In this document: positions 36,674 through 45,916 of the stretch, piece after piece | Position numbering within the stretch: position 1 is the first letter of the stretch | How the letters are laid out: every line of letters starts with the position of its first letter | From: Crenobacter oryzisoli | GTDB lineage: Bacteria; Pseudomonadota; Gammaproteobacteria; Burkholderiales; Chromobacteriaceae | DNA: 64,000 nt | Direction: 5' to 3' | NCBI RefSeq assembly: GCF_030385785.1 | Contig: NZ_JAUEDK010000022.1 | Coordinates: 1 to 64,000, forward strand | Program-made: the position numbers and the translations under genes | Notes under the pieces: model-generated | What the model was told of the DNA's origin: nothing | Seen by the model: only the letters and a program-made list of their open reading frames with translations | Databases searched by the model: none

Positions 36674-37683
36674 CGCAATACCTCCACTACCACATTACGC
36701 GCCGCCAGCCCCTCGCGGGCTGCGGCCAACTTGTCCGTTTCACCCTGCCACTCGACCACCAGCTGGCCGTAGGGCAGGTCCTTCAGGCGTGAAACCGTGC
36801 CCTGCAGCAGGCTGAACGACAGACCGTAACGGTGGGCGGTATCGAACAGGATCGGTTCGTGAGTGGTGGCGCCGACAAAGGTCAATCGCCAGACCGCGCC
36901 GGAGGCGCTGTCGAGCAGGCCGGAATCCTCCAGCTCGTCGGCGTGAGACAGCTCGGCGACCATGCTCTGGGTGGCCGACTGCTGTGGATGGAGGAACACC
37001 TCGGCGACCGGGCCGATTTCGACGATGCGGCCCCCGTCGATCACTGCGACGCGATCGGCGATGCGGCGGATCACGCCCATCTCGTGGGTGATCAGCACCA
37101 CGGTCAGCTTTAGCTGCTTGTTGATGTCGGCGATCAGGTCGAGGATGGACTGGGTGGTCTGCGGGTCGAGCGCGCTGGTGGCCTCGTCGCACAATAGCAG
37201 CTTGGGGCGGTTGGCCAGCGCACGGGCGATGCCGACGCGCTGTTTCTGGCCACCGGACAGCTGGCTCGGGTATTTGTCGCGGTGGGCGGCCAGGCCGACC
37301 AGTTCCAGGAGCTCGTCGACGCGGGCGTTCTGCTCGGCGCGGCTGCCGCTTCGGATCAGTTCGAGCGGCAGGCGGACGTTCTCCGCAACGGTGCGTGAGG
37401 ACAGCAGGTTGAAGTGTTGGAACACCATGCCGACCTGCTGGCGCATACCGCGCAGCGCGGTCTCGGACAACGAGGTGACATCCTGGCCGTCAATGACGAT
37501 GCGGCCGCTGTCGGGGCGTTCCAGCAGGTTGAGCATGCGGATCAGCGTGCTCTTGCCGGCGCCGGAGCGGCCGATGATGCCGAACACTTCGCCGGCGGGC
37601 ACGTCGAGCGAGATGCCGCGCAGCGCAGGGACGGAGCGGCCATCGACGATAAAGGTCTTTTCCAGATTTTCTAGGCGTATCAC
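36670..37683 (-). CDS. metN: Methionine ABC transporter ATP-binding protein
   Basis: The 337-residue ATPase has Walker A GRSGAGKS, signature LSGGQKQRVGIARAL, Walker B LLLCDEATSALDP and the switch His in LITHEMGV. The C-terminal NIL/ACT-like domain (VVGATTHEPILF-type to LPYGQLVVEWQG) senses methionine and inhibits transport. The GTG at 37683 is the only start that gives the full N-terminus (IRLENLEKTF). First gene of the metN-metI-metQ operon. No riboswitch is evident upstream; a MITE-like repeat lies there instead. Confidence 0.95.
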   Translation of the reverse strand: MIRLENLEKTFIVDGRSVPALRGISLDVPAGEVFGIIGRSGAGKSTLIRMLNLLERPDSGRIVIDGQDVTSLSETALRGMRQQVGMVFQHFNLLSSRTVAENVRLPLELIRSGSRAEQNARVDELLELVGLAAHRDKYPSQLSGGQKQRVGIARALANRPKLLLCDEATSALDPQTTQSILDLIADINKQLKLTVVLITHEMGVIRRIADRVAVIDGGRIVEIGPVAEVFLHPQQSATQSMVAELSHADELEDSGLLDSASGAVWRLTFVGATTHEPILFDTAHRYGLSFSLLQGTVSRLKDLPYGQLVVEWQGETDKLAAAREGLAARNVVVEVLR

Positions 37684-37710
37684 GAGGGTAACCGTGCGTA
37701 TCAGTAATTA

Positions 37711-37827
37711 AGAGTCGCTAACAAAGCTTCTGCGATACTGAAATCCCGGTGTTGGACGTTGCCTTACGGGACGTCTGCGACAGTGCGTCTGGCCGGGATC
37801 GCTTCGCTGGGTTTTGTTAGCGACTCT
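37711..37827. mobile_element. MITE-like 117-bp element with 15-bp terminal inverted repeats
   Basis: AGAGTCGCTAACAAA (37711-37725) and TTTGTTAGCGACTCT (37813-37827) are perfect inverted repeats enclosing 87 bases with no coding potential. A related end (GTTGTTAGCGGCTCT) occurs at 54791-54805. It lies just upstream of metN and may affect its promoter. Confidence 0.55.
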
Positions 37828-38106
37828 ATGCGGGGGAGGGTGACCCGATAGCTTATGCTAACCGGTTTCCCTGTCGTCGTGAACGAATACAATCGCCACG
37901 CTTTATTCCTAGCGGAAATATGGGGAAGGGTTATTCGTATGTCTTGCTCTTAAGGGGCTGGGACCGGACTCTGCTGGCTAAAGGATCAACAGCGCAAGTC
38001 CGCTTAGCGTACCGGACGCATATGAATATTCTGAGTGCACTCCAAGCGGGACAACATGAGTCCGACAGGGCACCGTGCCGGGGAGTCGCAAGGACCGTGG
38101 CCGATG
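37828..38106. other. Gap between the MITE-like element and the DUF3592 gene, no gene recognised
   Basis: A possible -10 (TACAAT, 37888-37893) points to the plus strand, and GTCCG...CGGAC-type small stems follow. A 75-codon frame from 37920 lacks a ribosome site and protein-like composition. No tRNA, riboswitch or known small RNA could be matched by eye. Confidence 0.3.
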
Positions 38107-38568
38107 TCAGCTTTGCAGTAACATCATCGCCCCGACGGCAGCGATGACCAGCGCTATCGCCTTGCCGGCCCAAGCGGTCCAGTGTTCGCCGGTCTCCAAG
38201 CACGCCTCGGCCGGATTGTCCGGGTTGTAATAGACCCGCACCACGCTGTCGACCGGGTAGCGCGACACGACCGCGGAGGCCTCGCTCTGGGACATGCCGT
38301 AGCCGGGGTTGGGAAAGCGTCGGTTGGCCGACTCGTAGTCGTGGCCGTTCACGCTGTAGCGGTAACGGACCAGGCCGAGATAGAGCTCGCGGTTGGCGCT
38401 GTCACCGCCGCCTGTACGAAAGTAGGTGTCGATGCGGCTGTCGAGCACGGTGCCGGCGGTTGTCGGCCAGCTGGCCGATGCGGCTCCGCGGCTGCCGAGC
38501 CGCCAAAGGTAGCCGAAGGCGGCGAGGCCGACGACGAGGAGGGCCAGGCCGATCAGGCGGGAAGTCAT
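38107..38568 (-). CDS. DUF3592 membrane protein
   Basis: I start at the ATG at 38568 (preceded by GGAGA), giving 153 residues. An N-terminal helix (LIGLALLVVGLAAFGYLWRL) and a C-terminal helix (AGKAIALVIAAVGAMMLLQS) frame an extracytoplasmic beta-rich domain: WPTTAGTVLDSRID, LVRYRYSVNGHDYES and YPVDSVVRVYYNPDNPAEACLE. The WPxxxGxVxxS and VxYxPxxPxxAxLE motifs define DUF3592. Function unknown. It appears to be transcribed alone. Confidence 0.85.
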   Translation of the reverse strand: MTSRLIGLALLVVGLAAFGYLWRLGSRGAASASWPTTAGTVLDSRIDTYFRTGGGDSANRELYLGLVRYRYSVNGHDYESANRRFPNPGYGMSQSEASAVVSRYPVDSVVRVYYNPDNPAEACLETGEHWTAWAGKAIALVIAAVGAMMLLQS

Positions 38569-38655
38569 GTAGGTCTCCGAAGGAAGCGGTGATGGCACGT
38601 CGCATCAGAACCGGGGAAAGGTCACCGGCAACATGTCGCATGCCCGCCTCTGCGT

Positions 38656-38677
38656 AAACCCCATTGCAGCGGGGTTT
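38656..38677 (-). terminator. Possible terminator downstream of ruvX
   Basis: AAACCCC (38656-38662) and GGGGTTT (38671-38677) form a 7-pair stem about 135 bases past the ruvX stop. The T-run is poor, so confidence is low. Confidence 0.35.
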
Positions 38678-38810
38678 GACACGCACTGCACCGGCCGGGT
38701 TCGCCGGAGTGGTGAACCCGCCGGTACCCAAACAGGGACCGGGGTGGGGACAAAATCGATAGGCGATGCGAGAGGCAGCCGGCTCAGAGAGACGGTTGCC
38801 GGATGGGGCG

Positions 38811-39245
38811 CTACAGGGCCTGTCCGGGCGTGTCGAACCACGTGGTCAGGATGGCCTGTGCGGCGACCTGGTCGAGCGCTGGTTTCTGGCGGCGACCGCT
38901 GACGCCGGCTTCGGCCAGCAGCGACTCGGCGACCAGCGAGGTGAGGCGCTCGTCGACCAGCCACACCGGCAGGTTGAAGCGCCCCTTCAGGCGCTGCGCG
39001 AATTTCTTCGCCAACCGGGTCAGCTCATGCTCGGTGCCGTCGGTGTGGGTGGGCAGGCCAACCACCAGCTGCGCCGGGCGCCATTCGGCGATCAGCGCAC
39101 CGATGCGGGCAAAGCGGGCGTCGTTGGCCTCGGCGGCGATGGTTTCGAGCGGGTGGGCGATCGCGAGTTCGAGTTCGCCGACAGCGACACCGATACGAGC
39201 CTCGCCGAAGTCGAACGCCAATGCGGTGCCGTGGCGGTCAGGCAT
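38811..39245 (-). CDS. ruvX: RuvX/YqgF-type Holliday junction resolvase-like nuclease
   Basis: I use the ATG at 39245, giving 144 residues, the family norm. The RNase H fold starts with [16 protein letters not shown] (acidic Asp in strand 1) and continues with [11 protein letters not shown], then [12 protein letters not shown] (Glu) and [11 protein letters not shown] (Asp), the predicted catalytic acids. YqgF proteins mature the 16S rRNA 5' end or resolve branched DNA. It overlaps yqgE by 8 bases, the usual gene pair in proteobacteria. Confidence 0.95.
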   Translation of the reverse strand: MPDRHGTALAFDFGEARIGVAVGELELAIAHPLETIAAEANDARFARIGALIAEWRPAQLVVGLPTHTDGTEHELTRLAKKFAQRLKGRFNLPVWLVDERLTSLVAESLLAEAGVSGRRQKPALDQVAAQAILTTWFDTPGQAL

Positions 39246-39804
39246 GCCCCACCTCGCCGGACAGCAGCGAGGGGTCGAAGCCGAGCAGCGCCACCGCCGC
39301 GTCGTAGCGTTCTTCCGGGGCATGGCCGAAGATGATCTCCGGGCGCGCCGGCACGGTCAGCCAGGCGTTCTGCGAGATTTCCTCTTCGAGCTGGCCGCTC
39401 TCCCAGCCGGCGTAGCCGAGCGACACCAACAGCGTGTCGGGCCCCTCGCCCTTGGAGACGGCGGTGAGCACGTCTTTCGACGTGGTCAGCGCGACATCAT
39501 CGGTGACAAGCAGGCTCGATTGCCAGCTGCCTACCGGCGTGTGCAGCACGAAGCCGCGGTCCGGGTGCACCGGGCCGCCGAAGTAGACCGGCAAGCCGGC
39601 CTGCTCGTCGCTGATCGACAGGCCGATCTGCTCGAACAGTTGGGCCAGCGCGATGCCGGAGGGCTTGTTGACGATCACGCCCATCGCGCCGTGCTCGCCG
39701 TGCTCGCACACATACACCAGTGCGTGGGCAAACAGCGGGTCGGCCATATTGGGCATGGCGATCAGAAATTGGTCGGCAAGCGATAGCGGTTCCATAGGAA
39801 GCAT
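39238..39804 (-). CDS. yqgE: YqgE/AlgH-family protein (UPF0301)
   Basis: The 188-residue protein has the family start [40 protein letters not shown] and the later [13 protein letters not shown] and [18 protein letters not shown] motifs. Function is not established. Start codons at 39804 and 39795 are both possible; a CATAAT -10-like hexamer overlaps the first, which would favour the second if that promoter is used. It is upstream of and overlaps ruvX. Confidence 0.93.
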   Translation of the reverse strand: MLPMEPLSLADQFLIAMPNMADPLFAHALVYVCEHGEHGAMGVIVNKPSGIALAQLFEQIGLSISDEQAGLPVYFGGPVHPDRGFVLHTPVGSWQSSLLVTDDVALTTSKDVLTAVSKGEGPDTLLVSLGYAGWESGQLEEEISQNAWLTVPARPEIIFGHAPEERYDAAVALLGFDPSLLSGEVGHA

Positions 39805-39936
39805 TATGGCACAGCCGAACGGTGCGGGCGGTGAATCCAGTCATGGAAACGCAGACGCCAATAGGTTTTTGTCATGATTTTTTCACAATGGATTGCCTCC
39901 GTTCGAGCGCCCGGACGGCGCGTTCGGCGCAAGGCT

Positions 39937-39945
39937 TGCTAAAAT
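39937..39945 (+). promoter_or_regulatory. Extended -10 promoter of smc
   Basis: TGCTAAAAT (TG, one base, TAAAAT) lies 38 bases before the smc start codon. Confidence 0.5.
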
Positions 39946-39982
39946 CGCCGCTTCTGACGACTTTTCCCGCTCCGAGGCCGTT

Positions 39983-42900
39983 TTGCGACTGACCCACATC
40001 AAGCTTGCCGGATTCAAATCCTTCGTCGACCCGACCGCGATCCCGGTGCCGGGCCAACTGGTCGCGGTGATCGGCCCGAACGGCTGCGGCAAGTCCAACG
40101 TGATCGACGCGGTGCGCTGGGTGCTGGGCGAATCGTCTGCCAAGCAGCTGCGCGGCGAATCGATGCAGGACGTGATCTTCAACGGCTCGACCACCCGAAA
40201 ACCGGTCGGCCGAGCCTCGGTGGAGCTGGTGTTCGACAACGCCGACGGCGCGCTCACCGGGCCGTGGGGTCAGTACGCCGAGGTGGCGATCAAGCGGGTG
40301 CTGACCCGCCAGGGCGAGTCGAGCTACTACATCAACAACCAGCAGGTGCGCCGCCGCGACATCACCGACCTGTTCCTCGGCACCGGCGTCGGTGCTCGCG
40401 GCTACGCGGTGATCGAGCAGGGCATGATCTCGCGCATTATCGAGGCGCGCCCGGAAGAGTTGCGCGCCTATTTGGAGGAAGCCGCCGGCGTCTCCAAGTA
40501 CAAGGAGCGCCGCCGCGAGACCGAGAGTCGTCTGGCCGATACCCGCGACAACCTGGAGCGCATCGGCGACTTGCAGCAGGAACTGGAGCGCCAGGTCGAA
40601 AGGCTGTCCGAGCAGGCCGAAGTGGCATCGCAATACCATGACCTGCGTGGCGCGCTGACCCACAAGCAGAATCTGCTGGCTTTGGCGCGCCGCGAGGAAG
40701 CCGCGCGTAACGAGGCGGCGGCACGCGCCGAACTGGCGCGGCTGGAAACCCAGGAGGCCGAACTCGACGCGATGGCGACCGGGGTCGAGGCCGAGCTGGA
40801 GCTGTTGCGCGAGCAGCACTACGCCGCCAGCGACGCGGTGCAGGCGGCGCAGCAGCAACTGTCCGATGCCAACGCGCAGCTGGCGCGCTTGGAAGAGCAG
40901 CAGCGCCACCGCCTGCAGAACCGCGAGCGGATCGAGCGCGAACTGGCCGCCGCCCGCAACGAGCGGCAGACCTTGGCCGAACAGAAGAGCGCGGTCGAAC
41001 TGGAGCTGGACGAATGGCTGCCGCGCCGCGAAGAGGCGATGCTGGCGCTGGAAGAGGCGCAGATGGGCCTGGAGGACGGTGCCGACAGCCTGCCTGCCGC
41101 CGAGGCCGAATTCCGCCGCCACGAACAGGCACTGAACGACCTGGTGGCCAAGCAGGCCAACCTGACCCGCGAAAGGGATCTCGCACGCCAGCAGCGCGAG
41201 CACCTGACGCGCAGCCAGGAACAGCTGGCCGGTCGCGAGGCGGCGCTAGCCAAGGAGCTGTCCGACCTCAACCTGCCCGAGCGCGTCGCGCTGGAGGCGG
41301 CGCAGGCCGAGGTGGAGCGCGCCAAGAGCGCGCTGGAGGCGGTGCGCGCGCGGCTGACAGCCGACGAGGCGAAGCTAGCCGATCTCGCCAGCGAGCGCGA
41401 GAAGCTCGACGAGACGCTCAGCCAGCGCCGCGCCGAGCACGCCCGTGCCGAGGCCGAGGCCGGCGCCCTGGCGGCGATGCTGGCGCGCGAGTCGGCCGGC
41501 GAGGCACTGCAGGACTGGTTGGCCGAACGCAATCTGTCCGACGCGCCGCTGCTGTGGCAGGCGGTGACGGTGCCTCCCGAGTGGCAGGTGGCGTTCGAGG
41601 CGGTGCTGGCCGAACGGCTGTCGGCGCGCGCCGCCGCGCTGCCGGGCGAGGCTCCGCCGGCCGCGCTGGCGCTGGTCGACGGTGCTTCGCCCAACGCAGT
41701 CGCTGCTGCCGGCAACCGCCCGAGCCTGCTCGGCAAATTGACCGTGCAGGCGCCATTCGACGCGGCGCTGGCCGACTGGCTGGCCGGTGTGTACTGCGTC
41801 GACTCGCTCGACGCAGCGATCGCGCGGCGCGGCGAGTTGGCAGCCGGCGAATGCTGGCTGACCCCGGACGGCCACCGGGTGTTCGCCGCCAGCGTGCTGT
41901 TCCACAGCGAGGCGAGCGGAGACGGCCTCTTGGCCCGCAAGGCTGCCTGCGAGGCGGCCCAGGCCAAGGTCGACGCGCTGCTGCCGGAGCTGGCGCAGCT
42001 GCAGCGCCGCCGCGAATCGCTGGTCAGCATGGCCGGCATGTTGGCCGAAGCGGCGCGAGCCCAGAAGGGCTCGCTGAGCCGGCTGGAAGCGGAGCTGAAC
42101 GCTGCCACGCTTGAACATGTGCGGCTCGACCAGGCGGCCCGGCAGGGCGCGGCGCGCCTCGCCGCGATCAACGCTGAGCGCGAGCGGCTGGCCGAGGAGC
42201 GCCAGGCCGCCGCCGAGACCATCGCCGAGGCCGAGATCATCGCCGAGGAAGCGGCGATCACGCTGGAGGAACTGGTCGAGGTGCTGGAGGAGGCGCGCAT
42301 CGCCCGCCTCGATGCCGAGACGGGCCTGAACCTGGCGCGCAACAAGACCCGCGATGCCGAGCGGTTGGTGCACGAGGCGCGCCTCGCGCTCTCCACCTCG
42401 GAGCAGAAGAGCGGCGAACTGGCGCGGCGCGCCCGCGAGCTTGCCGACCGCGACGAGCTGTTGGCCGAACGGCTGGAGACGCTGGCGATGGAGGCCGAGG
42501 CCGGCGAGGAGGCGCTGCCCGAGGACGCGTTGCAACTGGCCTTGGCCAAACGGGAGCTGCACGAACAGCGCGTGGCCGAGAGCCGCGACACACTGAACGG
42601 TCTGACCGAGAAACTGCGCCAGCTCACCCAGCAGCAGCAGCAGGCGCACGCGGCGCTGCCGGCGATCCGCGAGGCGCGCCAGCAGTGGCTGCTGAAGGAG
42701 CAGGAGGCGCGCCTGGCGCTGGAGCGCTTCAACGAGGAATTGGCCGAGGCGAAAGCCGACGAGGCGGCGCTGCTGGCCGATCTGACCGACGCGGTGAAGC
42801 CGAACGCGCTGGCGGCCGAGATCGCCCGCATTGCCCGCGCGCTGGAAGGGCTCGGCGCGGTCAACCTGGCGGCGTTGGAGGAACTGGAAGAGGCAAGAAA

Positions 42901-43468
42901 ACGCGGCGATTACCTGCGCGACCAGTCCGAGGACCTGGCGCAAGCGATGGCGACGCTGGAGGAGGCGATCGCCAAGATCGACGGCGAGACTCGCGAGATG
43001 CTGCAGGCCACCTACGACGCGGTCAACGCCAAGATGAGCGAGTTCTTCCCGACCCTGTTCGGCGGCGGCCGCGCCGAGCTGATGCTGACCGGCGAAGACC
43101 TTCTGGACGCCGGCATCCAGATCATCGCCCAGCCGCCGGGCAAGAAGAACAGCACGATTCACCTGCTGTCGGGCGGCGAGAAGGCGCTGACCGCGATGAG
43201 CCTGGTGTTCTCGCTGTTCAGCCTGAACCCGGCGCCGTTCTGCTTGCTCGACGAGGTGGACGCGCCGCTCGACGACGCCAATACCAGCCGCTTCTGCGAC
43301 CTGGTGAAGCGCATGTCGGAGCGCACCCAGTTCCTCTACATCTCGCACAACCGCCTGACCATGGAAATGGCCGAACAGCTGGTCGGCGTGACCATGCAGG
43401 AGCAGGGCGTCAGCCGCATCGTGGCGGTAGATATCGTCGAGGCGCTGAAGATGCGCGAGGTGGCCTGA
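39983..43468 (+). CDS. smc: Chromosome segregation protein SMC
   Basis: I choose the TTG at 39983, because the protein then begins at the conserved RLTHIKLAGFKSFVDPT; it is preceded by GAGG and gives 1161 residues. The N-terminal ATPase head has Walker A GPNGCGKS. Long coiled coils run to about residue 490, a hinge follows (about 500-650, LQDWLAERNLSDAPLLWQAV to HRVFAASVLF), then coiled coils return to a C-terminal head with LLSGGEKALTAMSLVFSLF and Walker B PFCLLDEVDAPLDD. It compacts and helps segregate the chromosome together with ScpA and ScpB, which are not in this window. Several TTGGCCGAA words fall in its coiled-coil coding region. Confidence 0.97.
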   Translation: MRLTHIKLAGFKSFVDPTAIPVPGQLVAVIGPNGCGKSNVIDAVRWVLGESSAKQLRGESMQDVIFNGSTTRKPVGRASVELVFDNADGALTGPWGQYAEVAIKRVLTRQGESSYYINNQQVRRRDITDLFLGTGVGARGYAVIEQGMISRIIEARPEELRAYLEEAAGVSKYKERRRETESRLADTRDNLERIGDLQQELERQVERLSEQAEVASQYHDLRGALTHKQNLLALARREEAARNEAAARAELARLETQEAELDAMATGVEAELELLREQHYAASDAVQAAQQQLSDANAQLARLEEQQRHRLQNRERIERELAAARNERQTLAEQKSAVELELDEWLPRREEAMLALEEAQMGLEDGADSLPAAEAEFRRHEQALNDLVAKQANLTRERDLARQQREHLTRSQEQLAGREAALAKELSDLNLPERVALEAAQAEVERAKSALEAVRARLTADEAKLADLASEREKLDETLSQRRAEHARAEAEAGALAAMLARESAGEALQDWLAERNLSDAPLLWQAVTVPPEWQVAFEAVLAERLSARAAALPGEAPPAALALVDGASPNAVAAAGNRPSLLGKLTVQAPFDAALADWLAGVYCVDSLDAAIARRGELAAGECWLTPDGHRVFAASVLFHSEASGDGLLARKAACEAAQAKVDALLPELAQLQRRRESLVSMAGMLAEAARAQKGSLSRLEAELNAATLEHVRLDQAARQGAARLAAINAERERLAEERQAAAETIAEAEIIAEEAAITLEELVEVLEEARIARLDAETGLNLARNKTRDAERLVHEARLALSTSEQKSGELARRARELADRDELLAERLETLAMEAEAGEEALPEDALQLALAKRELHEQRVAESRDTLNGLTEKLRQLTQQQQQAHAALPAIREARQQWLLKEQEARLALERFNEELAEAKADEAALLADLTDAVKPNALAAEIARIARALEGLGAVNLAALEELEEARKRGDYLRDQSEDLAQAMATLEEAIAKIDGETREMLQATYDAVNAKMSEFFPTLFGGGRAELMLTGEDLLDAGIQIIAQPPGKKNSTIHLLSGGEKALTAMSLVFSLFSLNPAPFCLLDEVDAPLDDANTSRFCDLVKRMSERTQFLYISHNRLTMEMAEQLVGVTMQEQGVSRIVAVDIVEALKMREVA

Positions 43469-43632
43469 GCGCTGTCTCCAACGCTACTGCGCGGACGCGC
43501 TCGCGGAATCGCGTACTGCGGGTCCAACTCTTCCCGCCTTCCGTTCCGGGCTGTGCAAACGGGGGCCGGACCGGCGCCGTTTTGCCAGCTTGCGACGTGG
43601 AATAAGGCGCTGGCGGCATTCCAGAACGGGCT

Positions 43633-43646
43633 TTGATGTGTCGCAA
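43633..43646 (+). promoter_or_regulatory. Possible FNR-type site upstream of the narK-like gene
   Basis: TTGAT-GTGT-CGCAA matches 8 of 10 positions of the TTGAT-N4-ATCAA consensus, 58 bases before the start. No convincing -10 lies at the expected distance, so this is tentative. The rest of the 235-base gap shows nothing else. Confidence 0.3.
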
Positions 43647-43703
43647 GGTGACAGGGCGATGCCCTCGGCAGACTCGCGCCACTCGTCACCTTTGGAGCTC
43701 GCG

Positions 43704-45083
43704 ATGACCATCGCCATCAAGCGCTGGGAACCGGAAAACCTGTTGTTCTGGCTGATCCGCGGCAAACGCATCGCCCGGCGCAATCTGATCCTGTCCACCC
43801 TGGCCCTGCACCTGAACTTCATCGTCTGGATGATGTGGAGCATGGTGGTGGTCAACCTGCCGGCGATCGGCTTCGCGCTGACCAGCCAGCAGCAGTTTCT
43901 GCTGGTGTCGATCCCTCCTCTGGTCGGCGCGCTGATGCGGGTGGTGTACGCGACCGCCTGGACGCTGTTCGGCGGCGGGCGCTGGTTGGCGCTGTCGACC
44001 TTGTTCCTGCTGTTGCCGGCCGCCGGCGTCGCCTACGTGGTGCAGCACATCGACGCACGGTTCTGGCTGCTGCTCGCCGTCGCCGCCAGCTGCGGCATCG
44101 GCGGCGGCGCGTCGTCTTCGCACCTGTCCAATACCAGCTTCTTCTTCCCCAAATCGGAAAAGGGCCTGGCGATGGGCATCAACGCCGGCTTCGGCAACCT
44201 CGGCGTGTCGGTGGCGCAGCTCTTGATCCCGCTGACCATCGCTGGCGCGATGTTCGGCCGCCTCGGCGGCGAGCCGCAGATCTGGGGCATGGGTAGCGAG
44301 GTGCGCGAGGTGTGGCTGCAGAACGCCGGCTACGTCTGGTGGCCGGTGATCCTGATCGTTGCCGCGGCGTGCTGGCTGTACAGCCACGACCTGCCGGACA
44401 TCCGCCTCACGCCGCGCGACCAGCTGACGATGATGGGTGAGCGCCATACCTGGGCCATCTGCCTGCTCTACATGGGCAGCTACGGCACCTTTCTCGGTTT
44501 CGCCGCCGCGTTTCCGCTGCTGGTTGGCAAGATGTTCCCGCTCGACAATGCAGCCGCCTACGCCTTCATCGGCCCGATGGTGGCGGCGCTGTCGCGGCCG
44601 TTCGGCGGCTGGATGGGCGACCGGGTCGGCGGCGGCATCGCCTCGTGCGGCGCTTACGCGCTGATGGCGCTCGGTACGCTCGGGGTGTTTGTCAGCCTGC
44701 CCGGCGAGAACGACGGCGGGCAGTTCTGGTTGTTCCTGGCGATGTGCTTCCTGATCTTCCTCGCTGCCGGCGTCGGCAACGGCGCCTCCTATCAGCTGGC
44801 GCCCAAGGTGTTCCTGATCGAGGCCGGCCGCGAGGCGGCGGCGCGCGGAGAGACCGTCGCCGATGCCTACGCGCGCGGCGGCAAGCGCGGCGCGGCGGCG
44901 ATGAGCGTCAGCTCGGTGATGGCGGCATTCGGCGGCTTCGTGATCCCCAAGACCTTCGGCAGCTCGCTGGACCTGACCGGTAGCTTCGTGCCGGCCTTCG
45001 GGGTGTTCTTGGTGTTCTATCTGATCGCGATGGTAGTGGCATGGTGGCTGTATGCACGCCCCGACGCGCCGATGCGATGCTGA
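43704..45083 (+). CDS. NarK-type nitrate/nitrite transporter (MFS)
   Basis: The 459-residue, 12-helix protein starts at an ATG after GGAG. It carries both nitrate signature regions of the NNP family: NAGFGNLGVSVAQLLIP in the first half and GVGNGASYQLAPKVF in the second. An N-terminal LHLNFIVWMMWSMVVVNLP helix and the central insert found in long NarK proteins are also present. It would import nitrate or exchange nitrate and nitrite. No nar, nas or nir gene lies nearby; it sits between smc and tonB. Confidence 0.9.
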   Translation: MTIAIKRWEPENLLFWLIRGKRIARRNLILSTLALHLNFIVWMMWSMVVVNLPAIGFALTSQQQFLLVSIPPLVGALMRVVYATAWTLFGGGRWLALSTLFLLLPAAGVAYVVQHIDARFWLLLAVAASCGIGGGASSSHLSNTSFFFPKSEKGLAMGINAGFGNLGVSVAQLLIPLTIAGAMFGRLGGEPQIWGMGSEVREVWLQNAGYVWWPVILIVAAACWLYSHDLPDIRLTPRDQLTMMGERHTWAICLLYMGSYGTFLGFAAAFPLLVGKMFPLDNAAAYAFIGPMVAALSRPFGGWMGDRVGGGIASCGAYALMALGTLGVFVSLPGENDGGQFWLFLAMCFLIFLAAGVGNGASYQLAPKVFLIEAGREAAARGETVADAYARGGKRGAAAMSVSSVMAAFGGFVIPKTFGSSLDLTGSFVPAFGVFLVFYLIAMVVAWWLYARPDAPMRC

Positions 45084-45092
45084 TTTAAAATC

Positions 45093-45905
45093 ATGCCCAT
45101 GAACCGACTACCTGTGCCGCGCGGTCTTGCGCTGGCGATCCTTTTTTCACTGACTGTCCATGCGGTGTTGCTCGCGGCGCTCAGGCCGTGGCCGGCCGGA
45201 TCGCCGTCGGGGACGGTTCCGTTACAGGTCGGCCTGTTGGTGCAAGGTGATGGTGAGAAGGCCGCCGGGAATGAGGTCAGGCCGGCTGGGCGCGGCACCA
45301 TGCCGGCAGCTTCGCCCGCGCGTACGACCCCGCTGCCCGCTGTGTCCCATCCGCTGAATGCTCCTTCCCAGCCGTCGCGGACGATGGCCGCTCAGACGGC
45401 CGATCGGGCGCTGCCGGTCGGCAAGTCGGCCGAAACAGCGGCAGCGCCAGCACAGAAGTCGGCGTCGCTGTCGGCGCAAAGCCAGACGGTAGCGGCCGAT
45501 ACTGGGCATGCCGGCACTGCGGCCAATCCGGCCACGGTTCCCGGCGAGCAGGGGAGCACCGCTGGGGGCAGCGATAGCGGCGCAGGCAGCGGGCAAGGCC
45601 AGGGGGGCGGTCATGCGATTACGCCGGTGCGTGATGGATCCTCCCGTTTCGACCACCCTCGGCCCGCCTATCCGGCTCGTTCGCGCGATCTGGGTGAGGA
45701 GGGGCGGGTGGAGTTGAAGGTGAGGGTCGGGCACGACGGAATACCACTCGAGGTGAGGATATGGCACTCCAGCGGCTTCCAGCGGCTCGATCGCGCCGCG
45801 CAGCGGGCAGTCGAGCGCTGGCTCTTCGCTCCGGCGCCCGACGGTGACACGCCGGTCGAGGCGTGGCCGAGTGTGAAGATAACGTTTTCACTGGCCGACT
45901 ACTGA
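45093..45905 (+). CDS. TonB-family energy transducer
   Basis: The 270-residue protein has one N-terminal helix (LALAILFSLTVHAVLLAALRPW, with the TM histidine), a long Ala/Pro/Ser/Gly linker (residues 60-190), and a C-terminal TonB domain. That domain reads RPAYPARSRDLGEEGRVELKVRVGHDG, then RIWHSSGFQRLDRAAQRAVERWLFAP. It would link proton motive force to outer membrane receptors. No exbB, exbD or receptor gene is in view, so its partner lies elsewhere. Start could be 45093 or 45099; a TTTAAAAT stretch just upstream may be the -10. Confidence 0.87.
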   Translation: MPMNRLPVPRGLALAILFSLTVHAVLLAALRPWPAGSPSGTVPLQVGLLVQGDGEKAAGNEVRPAGRGTMPAASPARTTPLPAVSHPLNAPSQPSRTMAAQTADRALPVGKSAETAAAPAQKSASLSAQSQTVAADTGHAGTAANPATVPGEQGSTAGGSDSGAGSGQGQGGGHAITPVRDGSSRFDHPRPAYPARSRDLGEEGRVELKVRVGHDGIPLEVRIWHSSGFQRLDRAAQRAVERWLFAPAPDGDTPVEAWPSVKITFSLADY

Positions 45906-45916
45906 CCCGTCCAACG

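Noticed and set aside
37684-38106. Possible SAM or other riboswitch upstream of metN.
   Set aside because: No conserved riboswitch core could be matched, and the main structure there is the MITE-like inverted repeat.
37920-38147. 75-codon frame starting MGKGYSYVLLLRGW.
   Set aside because: No ribosome-binding site, and composition becomes random in the second half; it runs into the DUF3592 gene end.
42600-42660. CAGCAG-rich run in smc suggesting a triplet expansion.
   Set aside because: It encodes QQQQQ in the coiled coil and is short and imperfect, normal for this gene.
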